Below, one piece after another: positions 35,575 through 45,861 of a stretch of DNA of 64,000 bases. The notes beneath the pieces were generated by a model. It had not been told where the DNA came from. It was given only the letters and a program-made list of their open reading frames with translations, and searched no databases. Origin of the DNA: an uncultured OM182 clade bacterium (GTDB taxonomy: Bacteria; Pseudomonadota; Gammaproteobacteria; Pseudomonadales; Azotimanducaceae). Each line of letters begins with the position of its first letter. Positions within the stretch are counted from its first letter, which is position 1. The DNA lies in NCBI GenBank assembly GCA_905182025.1, contig CAJJAA010000009.1, forward strand, positions 84,307 through 148,306. Direction: 5' to 3'. The position numbers and the translations under genes were made by a program.

Positions 35575-38500
35575 TTACTCCTTTTCGGACTCTGCGATAA
35601 CCTCGTCGATGGTGCTGATAAGGTTGGCTTCCTGGAAAGGTTTCCCCAGAAATCTATTAACACCAAGCTCAAGCGCTTGTTGCTTATGCTTCTCGCCGGT
35701 GCGAGAGGTGATCATAATAATGGGTAAATTCGCTAAGCGCGGGTCGCGCCGGACTGTACGCAATACTTCAAACCCATCCATTTTAGGCATCTCTATATCG
35801 AGCAGGACAACATCAGGATAAATATTCTGTAATTGATTAACGGCATCTACACCATCTTTAGCTGTCGTCACTTCCCAACCCTGTCGTTCCATCAAGCGTG
35901 TTGTCACTTTTCGGACCGTAACGGAGTCATCAACGATCATGATCTTTCTTGTTCGTGGCCGTGCAATTTCATTTAGCTCGTCAACTTTCTGCACGCCTTC
36001 TTCACGAAGGTCTGCTTTGTGTACCAAGGCCATCAGATCCAGTATTACTACAATATTGCCATCGCCCATAATGGTCGCGCCGGCAATACCTCCCACTTGA
36101 CTAAATTGAGGCCCAAGACTCTTTACGACAACTTCACGGCTACCAATCACTCGGTCGACTTGCAGTGCAACAGCACTCTCTGCATTGCTCGCCAGAATGA
36201 CGGGTAAAGGTGATACTTGGCCGGTTAAGTCAGGGTCATCCGACTTTTCAAGCATCTTGCCCAAATAAGCCAAGCGATAAGGTTGGCCTGCATACTCATA
36301 AAGTGGCGCTTCCGGCTGATAGTAGGCCTCGAGCTCATAAGGACTAACCCGAACCATCCCTTCAATTGAATTGAGTGGGATTGCATAGGTCTCTTCTCGC
36401 ACAACAACCAACAGCGCGCGGTTGATTGAAACCGTAAACGGTATGCGAATCGCAAACTCAGTGCCAAGCCCCAGGGTTGAATCAATGGACACTGAACCAC
36501 CCAACTGTTTGATTTCGCTGGCAACCACATCCATACCAACGCCACGTCCTGATATCTGGGTTACCTTTTCTGCTGTACTGAAGCCGGCATGCATAATAAA
36601 TTGCATGATCTCATGGTCTGAAATCTCGTCATCAGCACTGATAACACCGCGTTCGATCGCTTTTCTCTTAACAGCATCGACATTGATTCCGCCGCCGTCA
36701 TCACTCACATTCAAAACAAGATATCCGCTTTCACGGGAAAGTCTTAGGCTAATTTTCCCCGTCTCCGGCTTATTAGCCGCTAAGCGTTTGTCACTGGACT
36801 CGATGCCGTGGTCTACAGCATTTCTTAGCATATGCTCCAGTGGCGCGACAATTTTCTCCAGCACGTTCCGATCTAATTCGCCTTCCACGTTGAACGCATC
36901 GAACTTAACTGATTTTCCTACCTCGGCACTGATCTGCCTAACAATTCTTCTCAAACGCGGGATCAATCGGGCAATCGGCACCATGCGCGTGCGTGTTAAG
37001 CCCTCTTGAATCTCAGTGCCAATTCTTGCCTGTTGATGCAGTAAAGATTCCACATCCCGGCTCTTGTTTCTCAGAGTGTCTTTTAAGTCGAGCATATCCG
37101 AGGAACCTTCATTAAGCGTTCGGGATATTTCCTGCAACATCGTGTAACGATCCATTTCCAAATCGTCAAAATTCGACTTACCCGTGTGCTCTGTATTATG
37201 GAACACTGTTTCTCTCGACTCAGCTTCAATCTCTAGTCGGCGAACGTCCGCACGGATTCGATTAATCGTGTCTTCCATTTCCTGCAGCGATTCACCAAAA
37301 TCACGAATCTGTTGTTCCACTCGGCCACGGGTAATATTGGATTCGCCGGATAGATCAATAAGCTCTTCGAGCAACTCAGAGGATACACGCACCATCTCCT
37401 GATTTTGATTGGTTGCCGTTTTTTCTGAATCAACCTCCGCAGCCAGAGCAGAATCTGAACTGACTTGTGAAGCGAGTCCTTCGCTTGACTGTTCTTGCGA
37501 GTCTTCCTCTGAAGTCTGAGTTGCAGGCAACGCAGCGGACGCAATCATCGTTGGAGTAGAATCTAAATCGCGTGTCATCGCCGCAAGCTCTTCAGGTTGC
37601 GCGTCCCCTTGAACTAGTTTTCGATATACACCAACACGCCGAGCAATCTCGTCTTGACGCTGATTCACCGTTGCAAAGAAAGCCTCATCCAATGGCACTG
37701 GGTTCTGCTGAACGCTAATGAGGAATGTTTCGAAATTATGCGTGTATTCGCCCAGGCTGTTTAGTCCGGCCAGACGCGCACCTCCTTTCATAGTATGCAA
37801 GTGGCGCAACAAATTGTCGTAGTATTCTGATGTGTGTGGATTACTTGCCCAGTCTAGAACACACTGGTCAATTGCTTCATTTAGCTCTTCGGCTTCCTCA
37901 ATGAATATTGAGAGGATCTCTTCGTCAATTTGATCTTTCGGTAGCTCACTAACAGATGGCTCGATAACCGCTGACTCAGTAACAGATTTCTCGGTAACCG
38001 ATAATTCAGTAACCGATAGTTCAGTAACCGATAGTTCAGCCGCAGGTAATTGCTCATCCGAGCTCGCCACCTGAGTTGAATCGATCATCAACTCCGGCGC
38101 GTCGCGCAATCTGAGCGAGGCTAAATCGCCATCACTTACATTGCCATCCGCTATTCGATTATAAATACCGATTCTTCGATTGATCTCGTCCTGCTGAGCA
38201 TTTACAAGACCAAAGAACTCACCATTCAACTCGATCGGATTTTGTTGAATGTCTATTAAGAATGTTTCGAAGTTGTGCGTATATTCACCAAGAGAATTCA
38301 AACCCGCTAAACGTGCGCCGCCTTTCATCGTGTGCAAATGACGCAGCAGATTATCTAAGTACGCGCGAGAGTCTGTGTTGTTGCTCCATTCGAGAATACT
38401 CTCATCTATTGCTTCATTAAGCTCTTCAGCTTCTTCCAAGAAAATGCCCAGTACTTCATCGTCTATTTGATCTTTAGGCAGTAATGCTTGGTGATTTGTT

Positions 38501-41500
38501 TCATCTATCGTTTCATCTATCGTTTCATCAATCGCAGCAAAATCTAACGTATCGAGTTGGCGAATAATTTCCGTCGGTGAGTCGAGCTCTTGGCTTGCCG
38601 CAGTATTGTCAAACATGACCAGAAGACTTTCATGAGCATTAATCAGCAAATTCTCGACATCCGCATTCGGTCTCGCGGTAATTTCCGAATAACATCGCAA
38701 CATACTTGAAGTCAGTGTGATCAACGGTTCCCGTTCAATCGAACGCGCCTGGTCTTCAACATTGCGCAGCTCTTCAACGAGCTGTTCTATTTTTTTGACG
38801 TCCCACTCAGAAATAATATCGGAGAATCTGCCGAGTAGGATAATACCGTCGAACTCAAACGGGGGCAGAGAGTCTTCGACATCCACTTTGGCGCTGAGCG
38901 CCTCGCACTGACTTTGAAATGCCTCGCTTCCCTCAATCTCAAATCTGTATACAGATAGGTTTGTAATAACAAGATCAATCAACTCTGACGCTCGCGCGAC
39001 TAAGGCAACGTATTCTTCATCAGCCTGTTTACCACTATTGAAATACTTATTACTCAACGACTCAAGTGGTCCTGCAATATTAGCAATTGCAGCGACGTCG
39101 GCCATTGCGCCACTACCCTTCAAGGTATGGAAAGCTGCAATAAGACCGCTAGAAATGACTTGAGAGTTATCGAGAAACGCTCTAACCGTAGCCATATTTT
39201 CAATTGCTTCGCGGAGGAAAATTTCGTCTAGCTCCGAATCATGATCTATGACCTCATCGGTTTGTCCTGCAACCTCGGGCTCAATGGGATCGGATGGCGC
39301 TTGCACAGCATCGGATTGTTCAATGGAGGTAAACTCAGATGCGTCATCCAACTCGACATCAGCAAGCGTTATTTCTTCTAGGCGCTCTGATTCTAGGAGC
39401 TCTGATGCTCGAAGTTCTGATGCTTGAACGTCTGGTTGTTGAAGATCCCCATCTTCAAATGCCTGCTCTAGAAGTTCTTGTTCTAAGCGCTCTTGTTCTA
39501 AGCGCTCTGGTTCTATCGACTCCAGATCTAGCGAGTCTAGTTGCAGAGAGTCTCGTTTGATAATAGCCGACGCACCCATCTCTTCTGAGCCGAGACTGGA
39601 TTCGACTCTGTCGCTTATCTCAATTGCAGCGTCATCTGGCGTTTCTTCGTCAGGTAGTTGCATCTCGAGCTCGTCAAGCTTGAAATCTGTTGTGACATCA
39701 TCGTCAACCAATGCGTGGTGATCCGTTGTCGACGCTAAATCAGAAGGCGCCTGTTCCTCTGAGAGTTCCGGCTCGGCTGACGCCTCTGAATTCATTTCTG
39801 TCGGGATAGTCGCTAAACCGATGGCATCTGCCTGTTCAATAAGATGACTGACAAGGAACGTTTCTTGGTGTTGATTTTTAAATGCGTCTATACCCTCAGG
39901 TATCCGTGTAACGACTTCGACAACAAGACGTTGAATTTCAACTGTCGCCGTAACCGAGCTTTCAATAATGCGATTCAATAGGCTTTCGATTGACCAAGCC
40001 AGCTCACCCACCACAGTCGCACCGACCATGCGACCACTACCTTTGAGCGTGTGAAATGCCCTGCGTATCTCGGTCAAAGCATCTTCATCTGTCAAATCAG
40101 CTTGCCATGTTGGCAGATATTCCGAAATTGTTTCTAACACCTCGTCTACTTCTTCGACAAAGATTTCAACAATCTCATCATCGATCAAATTATCAACGAC
40201 TTCTTCAGTAGACGCTAGAATCGTCTTGGCAGGGCTTTCGACAATCGATTCTGAAGACGACGCGACCCCTATAGATTTTGCAACGCTGCCGTCCGTTTCT
40301 GGGACATCTTCAACTAATCCAACAGGCGCAGTGTCGATGTTCACGGTGGCACTTTCGCTATGCTCGCCGCTATCAATATTGAGTTCTGACACAGCTTCTG
40401 GCTCTTGCTCTCGCGCGGACGCTTGCTGAAGTTTTAGGTTCGCCAAGTCAGCGACGTTATAACCCAATTTCGCAATCGCTTCCTCTGCCACGCTTATCAT
40501 TTGGAGGTAAGGGTCTTTGGCACTCTCAAGGAATCGCTCTAAATAGTAGTCAATGCTGGTAATCGCATCCGCCAAATCGTCCATCTCTGACAGAGCTGGC
40601 TGTTGCCGATCTCGGATCAGATTTTGTTCAACATATAGTGAGCAGGCCTCGAGCACGGCCCCTGCACGCTGTTGATTAACAATTAGCAGTCCGCCCGCAA
40701 GACTTTTTAACAGGCTTGGCAGACGCTCAAGTTTATCCAAAGAAAAATTATGATTAACAAACTCAATGACGTTATCTTTACATTCCGCTAAACCACTGCG
40801 CGTTTCTCTCACAACGGCTGCTTGGGCTTCGTCTAAGTCACCAAAGCTATCAGACTCACCTTCATCGTTAGTATCACCAACGACTCGATTCAAATTAGAC
40901 TGAATCTCCAACAATGATCCCGCCATCTCAAGCAACTGCTCTTCTGTAGGCTCGGCGCTTTCGTCTTTCAGCAATCTGATCACAGCTAGCTGATGATCAA
41001 CTCGACTAAGATGCTCCACCAGTCCGACGACTGATAGTGTTCTGGCCACTTGCTCCAGGTCCGGCAGAAGATCGAACAAATCTTGTTGGTTTCTCGCACT
41101 CGAGCTCACATAAATATCGAGCTTATCGGTGATGGCGGCAAACTCTTCGATCAAAATTCGTGAGACAGCAGCTAACGTTTCATCATCAGGACCAAAATCG
41201 GCTACAGGCGATACACTTGACTCTTGCTTCACGTTAAACAGCTTCAGTACCGTAGTTATACGCGCCGTTTTTTTCGATGCACGACTTAGCGCATGCAACA
41301 GGTCATTAGCAAAGTCATCACTCACAGGCGAGGCAATTGCAGCTTCGTCACCCTCAGCAAGTATTTTGAAAGGACCGTCGATTTGTTTGAGTAAGCGGGC
41401 AGATTTTTTATCTAACTTAACGCCACCGGTGGCTATGCCTTCAACTAGGGCTAATCCAAGTTGGGCCAGATATCCCGCCGGTGAACCGCGACTAATTTTG

Positions 41501-42129
41501 TCCAGTTTTGCAAAAACCTTACCCATTAAAGTAAGGTTCTCTCTCGGGTTCGCTTTCTTAAGCAAAGCCATTAATGACTGCTGGTATCTCAATCGCAGTT
41601 TTCTGGCGGTTTCCGGTCCGTTTTGATTTTTATAAAATCCGATTGTTTCTGCCGGTGTAGGCGCGGAAAGTAGGTCGAGATTAAACGCTACTGCAGCTGA
41701 ATTCGATTTGCTACCAGAGGCGCTACGGTTGAGCCTCTCTGCTCCGCGAGAAACCCGAAGGTTATCAACTACCGTTGCTACAAAATCCGGAATATCCTGT
41801 TGATCTCTCTGGATACGATCAAGATACCCCGGCATCTGCAGAATAGACTGCATTAAAACTTCCTGTGCTGCACCTTGGTCAGGCACCGTTTCGTTCATCA
41901 ATGCCTGAGCAACCGCCTCCATCTCAAGTGCCATGTCGGTGGGGCCTTCGATTTGAACCATCTTCAACGTGCCATGCACCTGATGCAAAGACGTCAAGCA
42001 GGTTCGGATGCTGCTAGAGTCCTGACCCAATTCGGCATATGACTCGAGCGCGTGCTGAGCTTGCTCCAACGTTTCAGAGATATCAGCTTTGATCCAGTCT
42101 AGCGCCACAAAATCTTGATTTGCGCTCAT
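35575..42129 (-). CDS. chpA: Pil-Chp hybrid histidine kinase ChpA with multiple phosphotransfer domains
   Basis: A 2184-residue CheA-type kinase of twitching motility. There are four canonical phosphotransfer (HPt) domains with His693 (FHTLKGSGRMVGA), His1001 (FHTLKGSGAMADV), His1266 and His1445 (both LHTMKGGARLAGL). A degenerate N-terminal one is centred on His52 (VHGTLKMV), and an HPt-like helical region spans about 140-420. A kinase core follows (dimerisation from about 1570; NAVDHGIE and GRGVGMDVV of the ATP site). Then come a CheW domain and a C-terminal receiver with phospho-acceptor Asp2111 (LLDIEMPKMDG). P. aeruginosa ChpA is longer (2472) with more phosphotransfer sites. Acidic, repeat-rich linkers separate the domains. 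It lies 34 bases after pilJ; chpC follows. Confidence 0.95.
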   Translation of the reverse strand: MSANQDFVALDWIKADISETLEQAQHALESYAELGQDSSSIRTCLTSLHQVHGTLKMVQIEGPTDMALEMEAVAQALMNETVPDQGAAQEVLMQSILQMPGYLDRIQRDQQDIPDFVATVVDNLRVSRGAERLNRSASGSKSNSAAVAFNLDLLSAPTPAETIGFYKNQNGPETARKLRLRYQQSLMALLKKANPRENLTLMGKVFAKLDKISRGSPAGYLAQLGLALVEGIATGGVKLDKKSARLLKQIDGPFKILAEGDEAAIASPVSDDFANDLLHALSRASKKTARITTVLKLFNVKQESSVSPVADFGPDDETLAAVSRILIEEFAAITDKLDIYVSSSARNQQDLFDLLPDLEQVARTLSVVGLVEHLSRVDHQLAVIRLLKDESAEPTEEQLLEMAGSLLEIQSNLNRVVGDTNDEGESDSFGDLDEAQAAVVRETRSGLAECKDNVIEFVNHNFSLDKLERLPSLLKSLAGGLLIVNQQRAGAVLEACSLYVEQNLIRDRQQPALSEMDDLADAITSIDYYLERFLESAKDPYLQMISVAEEAIAKLGYNVADLANLKLQQASAREQEPEAVSELNIDSGEHSESATVNIDTAPVGLVEDVPETDGSVAKSIGVASSSESIVESPAKTILASTEEVVDNLIDDEIVEIFVEEVDEVLETISEYLPTWQADLTDEDALTEIRRAFHTLKGSGRMVGATVVGELAWSIESLLNRIIESSVTATVEIQRLVVEVVTRIPEGIDAFKNQHQETFLVSHLIEQADAIGLATIPTEMNSEASAEPELSEEQAPSDLASTTDHHALVDDDVTTDFKLDELEMQLPDEETPDDAAIEISDRVESSLGSEEMGASAIIKRDSLQLDSLDLESIEPERLEQERLEQELLEQAFEDGDLQQPDVQASELRASELLESERLEEITLADVELDDASEFTSIEQSDAVQAPSDPIEPEVAGQTDEVIDHDSELDEIFLREAIENMATVRAFLDNSQVISSGLIAAFHTLKGSGAMADVAAIANIAGPLESLSNKYFNSGKQADEEYVALVARASELIDLVITNLSVYRFEIEGSEAFQSQCEALSAKVDVEDSLPPFEFDGIILLGRFSDIISEWDVKKIEQLVEELRNVEDQARSIEREPLITLTSSMLRCYSEITARPNADVENLLINAHESLLVMFDNTAASQELDSPTEIIRQLDTLDFAAIDETIDETIDETNHQALLPKDQIDDEVLGIFLEEAEELNEAIDESILEWSNNTDSRAYLDNLLRHLHTMKGGARLAGLNSLGEYTHNFETFLIDIQQNPIELNGEFFGLVNAQQDEINRRIGIYNRIADGNVSDGDLASLRLRDAPELMIDSTQVASSDEQLPAAELSVTELSVTELSVTEKSVTESAVIEPSVSELPKDQIDEEILSIFIEEAEELNEAIDQCVLDWASNPHTSEYYDNLLRHLHTMKGGARLAGLNSLGEYTHNFETFLISVQQNPVPLDEAFFATVNQRQDEIARRVGVYRKLVQGDAQPEELAAMTRDLDSTPTMIASAALPATQTSEEDSQEQSSEGLASQVSSDSALAAEVDSEKTATNQNQEMVRVSSELLEELIDLSGESNITRGRVEQQIRDFGESLQEMEDTINRIRADVRRLEIEAESRETVFHNTEHTGKSNFDDLEMDRYTMLQEISRTLNEGSSDMLDLKDTLRNKSRDVESLLHQQARIGTEIQEGLTRTRMVPIARLIPRLRRIVRQISAEVGKSVKFDAFNVEGELDRNVLEKIVAPLEHMLRNAVDHGIESSDKRLAANKPETGKISLRLSRESGYLVLNVSDDGGGINVDAVKRKAIERGVISADDEISDHEIMQFIMHAGFSTAEKVTQISGRGVGMDVVASEIKQLGGSVSIDSTLGLGTEFAIRIPFTVSINRALLVVVREETYAIPLNSIEGMVRVSPYELEAYYQPEAPLYEYAGQPYRLAYLGKMLEKSDDPDLTGQVSPLPVILASNAESAVALQVDRVIGSREVVVKSLGPQFSQVGGIAGATIMGDGNIVVILDLMALVHKADLREEGVQKVDELNEIARPRTRKIMIVDDSVTVRKVTTRLMERQGWEVTTAKDGVDAVNQLQNIYPDVVLLDIEMPKMDGFEVLRTVRRDPRLANLPIIMITSRTGEKHKQQALELGVNRFLGKPFQEANLISTIDEVIAESEKE
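37975..38039 (-). repeat. 15-base tandem repeat inside chpA (LSVTE linker)
   Basis: Units close to AGTTCAGTAACCGAT repeat about four times and encode ELSVT-type pentapeptides between the third and fourth canonical HPt domains. The unit length is a multiple of three, so copy-number change keeps the frame. Confidence 0.8.
38498..38533 (-). repeat. 12-base tandem repeat inside chpA (DETI linker)
   Basis: Three units of GTTTCATCTATC, the last with one change, encode consecutive IDET tetrapeptides just before the third canonical HPt domain. In-frame and near-identical, so prone to slippage. Confidence 0.85.
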
Positions 42130-42163
42130 CTAATTAGTCCATTTCATCTATATTACCCAGAGG

Positions 42164-44194
42164 TTACTCTGGCAATTTAAACCCGGTTACCGACGACCTT
42201 AATTCGTTTGTGATATCTGCCAGGTTACCAACCGCGACAACTGTTGACCTCGTGCCTTCGTTAGTCTGGGCCGTAATATCCTCAATACTTTTCATTGTGT
42301 TTGATATCTTTCCTGCTGAAGCCGCCTGTTGCCTAGCAGCATCAGAAATATTCTCAATAATTTCAGCGAGTGATTTCGACACCGAATCAATTTCACCCAA
42401 GGCGACACCGGCGTCTTGCGCTAATTTGGTTCCCTGCACAACTTCGGAGGTTGTTTGCTCCATAGAAGTGACAGCTTCATGAGTGTCGCTTTGAATCGTT
42501 TTGACGAGTGCGGATATCTGTTTCGCTGCAGCACCGGAACGTTCTGCTAATCGCTGTACTTCGTCCGCAACGACCGCAAACCCCTTACCTGCATCGCCAG
42601 CCATCGAAGCTTGAATCGCAGCATTCAGAGACAGAATATTTGTTTGATCTGCAATGTCATTAATCAACGATACGATATCGCCAATTTCCTGAGAGCTCTC
42701 ACCCAGACGCTTAATTCGTTTAGCAGTTTCCTGTATTTGTCCGCGAATATTCTCCATGCCACCAATGGTATTTTGTACAACAGACGCACCTTTGTTAGCG
42801 ATATTAACTGATCTCTCTGCGACAGAACTCGACTCAGCTGCATTGTAAGAAACCATGTCAATGGATACAGCCATCTCATTTACCGCTTCGGACACGTCCG
42901 TAATCTCCTTTGCCTGCCTCTGAGACGCCTCAGAGAGAACGCCCAAAGATGACTGCGTTTGCTCCGTAGCCGTGGAGACCATCCCCGAGGCCTTATTTAT
43001 CTGAGATACTAACGACCTGAGTTGGTCGATAGAAAAATTGATCGAGTCTGCAATCGCACCCGTGAAACTTTCGGTCACTGTTGCTTGCACCCTGAGATCA
43101 CCATCTGCCAGGTCAGCAAGCTCATCCAATAGTTGTAAGATGGCGGCCTGGTTCTGTTCGTTTTGACGCGCAGTTTCGCTGACATTACGCGATGCCTCAC
43201 TAGCAATAATAAGGCTTAGGATGATTAATATGACAATGCCTAACGCACCAAAGCCAACGCCGATTAAAGGCGAGGCTAAACCTGCACCAGCCGCAGATTG
43301 ATAAATTGACGTTAGTCTATTTGCTTGCGACACGAGGTCATCAGAGGCCAAAGATATAACCTGCGATGCTTGTTTAACTCGATCAACGTCCTGCGATCGC
43401 GTGGTTATTTCATTCATGCGGGTTGAAACTGTTCGGAAAAGCTCAGCGACCTTGTTAAGGCTCACAACAACGGCGCCATTCTTGATTGGCGTTAATTGTA
43501 AATCGCGGTTGCCCTCAGAAAGCCCCTGCAACACGCGGCTAAAGTTTCCTGCATCTCTGGAAAAGTTATCCTCCAGGCTCTGTGTCGAACCCATTTCAAT
43601 CACCCTGTCGACAGTCCGCGACATTCTTTCAATGAGCAAGGACTGAGCCTGCGCGCGAGCGATTTGAATTGCCGGTGCCTGCAAACCTACCATAGCCGCA
43701 ACGATTTTTTCATTCTCCAACTGAATCGCTGACATCGTTATAGCCAAATCGCCGCTTATATCCCTTAGCTGAACCAGCGCGTCACGGTTCGATAAAACAA
43801 TATCAATTTGAGTACTTGTTTCACCCCACAATTTATCTAGTTTAGCCAATTCGACCTTCGCCACGGTTGGTGAAGCGGGTAATGCATCTACGGGACGACC
43901 GTCTTTGAGTTGGCCTAGTTTGCTTTTGAACTGATCTTTTCCTTCTGCCAAGCTCAGAAATACTGCCTGTGAACCATTGGCAGCAATAGCAGCGTTCTTA
44001 GCTGTTTGTTGGGCAAGTACTTTTAGATCTGACGTTAGCTGAATATAACTATTTGTCGCTTTTACATTCATTTGCGATAAATAGAAATTTGCGGCGAATC
44101 CGAAGACCAACGCAGTCAAGATGGCAGTAAGCGCTGCAATTTTGGGCTTCTTCAGCGTCGAACCGATCACGCTCGTATTTCTCTTTTCAACCAT
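42164..44194 (-). CDS. pilJ: methyl-accepting chemotaxis receptor PilJ
   Basis: Receptor of the Pil-Chp system: one membrane span near residues 20-42, a periplasmic sensor region of about 260 residues (PilJ-type, helical), a second span at about 300-325, a HAMP-like segment, and a cytoplasmic signalling domain. The hairpin tip is [23 protein letters not shown] with [11 protein letters not shown] following, close to the P. aeruginosa PilJ tip. I place the start at ATG 44194 (676 residues), since AGGAAA lies 7 bases upstream; a TTG at 44233 would add 13. It lies between pilI and chpA with no pilK in between. Confidence 0.93.
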   Translation of the reverse strand: MVEKRNTSVIGSTLKKPKIAALTAILTALVFGFAANFYLSQMNVKATNSYIQLTSDLKVLAQQTAKNAAIAANGSQAVFLSLAEGKDQFKSKLGQLKDGRPVDALPASPTVAKVELAKLDKLWGETSTQIDIVLSNRDALVQLRDISGDLAITMSAIQLENEKIVAAMVGLQAPAIQIARAQAQSLLIERMSRTVDRVIEMGSTQSLEDNFSRDAGNFSRVLQGLSEGNRDLQLTPIKNGAVVVSLNKVAELFRTVSTRMNEITTRSQDVDRVKQASQVISLASDDLVSQANRLTSIYQSAAGAGLASPLIGVGFGALGIVILIILSLIIASEASRNVSETARQNEQNQAAILQLLDELADLADGDLRVQATVTESFTGAIADSINFSIDQLRSLVSQINKASGMVSTATEQTQSSLGVLSEASQRQAKEITDVSEAVNEMAVSIDMVSYNAAESSSVAERSVNIANKGASVVQNTIGGMENIRGQIQETAKRIKRLGESSQEIGDIVSLINDIADQTNILSLNAAIQASMAGDAGKGFAVVADEVQRLAERSGAAAKQISALVKTIQSDTHEAVTSMEQTTSEVVQGTKLAQDAGVALGEIDSVSKSLAEIIENISDAARQQAASAGKISNTMKSIEDITAQTNEGTRSTVVAVGNLADITNELRSSVTGFKLPE

Positions 44195-44262
44195 GGCTAT
44201 TTCCTGTTTTGTCTCTTGTGTAGACGCAATCAACTCAATTCATTTATTCAGCAACAAGGTCG

Positions 44263-44808
44263 CTAGGTGCTCTGCGAAAGATTCTCAAACTTGGAATCCG
44301 CCGCTAACGACGCCAAACTAAGCACGGGCCATACCGCCCCACCCATTTCATAACCACCACTCACAAACGGCTTAAACATATCTTCTACCGACACTTCATC
44401 CCTGTAAGCGTCGCGGGGAAAGTGCCTCATGCCCAGTGATTCATCTATAATAAAGCCGATGTATTGCTCATCGCCTTCAACCGCCAACACTCTTCTTTGA
44501 GATCGCGCCAAGCTCGTCACATTCTCGGACTCGAAAAATGCAGCTAAATCCAATAGCGCCATCAGTTTTCCGCGCACATTCGCAATGCCTAAAACAAAGG
44601 GCTTAACACCCGGCAGGCGGGTGGCTGCAGGGACTCGCAAAAGTTCCGCCACCTCGCTCATCGGCGCGACAAACTGCTGTCCCAGCAGGCTAAAACCCAA
44701 TCCTTGCCAATGCGTTTGGGCATTTTCCTTAGCCGGTAACTCAAGTGCTAACTGTTGACTGCGCTCAGCCAGAGCGACCAGTGCTGAAAATGCAGTTAAT
44801 TGACTCAT
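44263..44808 (-). CDS. pilI: CheW-like coupling protein PilI
   Basis: A CheW-domain protein of about 181 residues that couples PilJ to ChpA. The domain spans about 35-165, with QFVAPMSEVAELLRVP and GIANVRGKLMALLDLAAF, the typical CheW core. The ATG at 44808 gives MSQLTAFSALVALA; a TTG four codons upstream is an alternative. It lies between pilH and pilJ in the standard order pilG-pilH-pilI-pilJ. Confidence 0.92.
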   Translation of the reverse strand: MSQLTAFSALVALAERSQQLALELPAKENAQTHWQGLGFSLLGQQFVAPMSEVAELLRVPAATRLPGVKPFVLGIANVRGKLMALLDLAAFFESENVTSLARSQRRVLAVEGDEQYIGFIIDESLGMRHFPRDAYRDEVSVEDMFKPFVSGGYEMGGAVWPVLSLASLAADSKFENLSQST

Positions 44809-44869
44809 GCCTTCAGACAACCAAAAAACTTAACGATGAAATTAAGACTATGTGCTTGAAAACAATTGA

Positions 44870-45232
44870 TCACGATATCACTCGCCTTATAATCTCAATC
44901 AACTCATCTTGCTCGACCGGCTTGGTCACATAACCTTGCGCGCCCTGTCGTTCACCCCATACCTTGTCAGTTTCCTGATCTTTACTACTCACAATAATCA
45001 CAGGAATATGACTCGTCTCAGCACCGTTGCTTATTTGCCTTGTCGCCTGAAATCCGTTCATATCCGGCATCACGATATCCATCAGAACGCAATCGGGCTG
45101 TTCTTTAGCCGCCAATGCAACGCCATCACGACCGTTTTCAGCGGTGATCACTTCAAACCCGAGACTCTCAAGCATGTCTTTGAACTGGAAGATCTCCGTC
45201 GGAGAATCATCTACTACCAATACTTTTGTCAT
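44870..45232 (-). CDS. pilH: single-domain response regulator PilH
   Basis: A 120-residue CheY-like receiver with phospho-acceptor Asp52 (LMDIVMPDMNG), an acidic pair in VVDDSPTE, and the conserved Lys in YVTKPVEQDE. In P. aeruginosa PilH opposes or tunes PilG output on pilus retraction and cAMP. I choose ATG 45232, which has GGAG about 8 bases upstream and begins MTKVLVVDDSP; the frame is open to 45256, inside the pilG end. It is the second gene of the cluster. Confidence 0.94.
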   Translation of the reverse strand: MTKVLVVDDSPTEIFQFKDMLESLGFEVITAENGRDGVALAAKEQPDCVLMDIVMPDMNGFQATRQISNGAETSHIPVIIVSSKDQETDKVWGERQGAQGYVTKPVEQDELIEIIRRVIS

Positions 45233-45248
45233 AGTTTTACTCCGAGGG

Positions 45249-45638
45249 TTAGCCAACCGCCTTCACGTGATCACGAATGGCACTCAGTAATTCATCCTTA
45301 CTGAACGGCTTTGTCAGATACTGATCTGACCCCACAATCCTTCCCTTTGCTCGGTCGAAAAGTCCATCTTTGCTTGAAAGCATAATCACCGGAGTACTTT
45401 TAAAGGCGTTGTTGTTTTTAATAAGCGCACAGGTTTGATAACCATCTAAGCGAGGCATCATAATGTCGACAAATATAATTGCCGGTTGGGTATCGGCAAT
45501 TTTCGCCAAAGCATCGAATCCATCCGTTGCCGTAACGACCTCACAACCAACCTTCGACAGCAGGGTCTCGGCTGTTCGACGGATGGTTTTGCTGTCATCG
45601 ATGACCATCACCTTGACGCCCTCAAAATTGTCGTCCAT
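45249..45638 (-). CDS. pilG: single-domain response regulator PilG
   Basis: A 129-residue CheY-like receiver: acidic pocket in VMVIDDSKTIRR, phospho-acceptor Asp58 (FVDIMMPRLDGYQT), conserved Lys in YLTKPFSKDE. In P. aeruginosa PilG promotes pilus extension and activation of adenylate cyclase CyaB. It is the first gene of the pilG-pilH-pilI-pilJ-chpA-chpC run, and its promoter should lie in the 223-base gap shared with divergent gshB. Confidence 0.94.
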   Translation of the reverse strand: MDDNFEGVKVMVIDDSKTIRRTAETLLSKVGCEVVTATDGFDALAKIADTQPAIIFVDIMMPRLDGYQTCALIKNNNAFKSTPVIMLSSKDGLFDRAKGRIVGSDQYLTKPFSKDELLSAIRDHVKAVG

Positions 45639-45790
45639 ATATCTTCCCTAGCCTCTTCAATCGCGCTGGTATGCTCAAAAGTTACCTAACGATAAGGGGC
45701 AAAATTGTATTCCCTGCCGGTACTTTAGAGGGGTTTTTTAACACAGTTTATCAACTCAATCCATAACCGAACACGAAGGTTGGGATAGCC

Positions 45791-45820
45791 GTCACATATC
45801 CGGTCCAACTGGTTTACAAT
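45791..45820 (+). promoter_or_regulatory. candidate gshB promoter
   Basis: GTCACA and TACAAT separated by 18 bases, placing a start near 45827, about 35 bases before the gshB ATG. The -35 match is weak, so this is only a candidate. Confidence 0.35.
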
Positions 45821-45861
45821 ATGGGTAGATTTTGACTAAACACAAACAAAAGAAGTTGCCC

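Noticed and set aside
36422..37009. 195-codon plus-strand open frame inside chpA
   Set aside because: Lies wholly opposite the conserved kinase core; Ser/Leu-rich translation typical of antisense to a biased gene.
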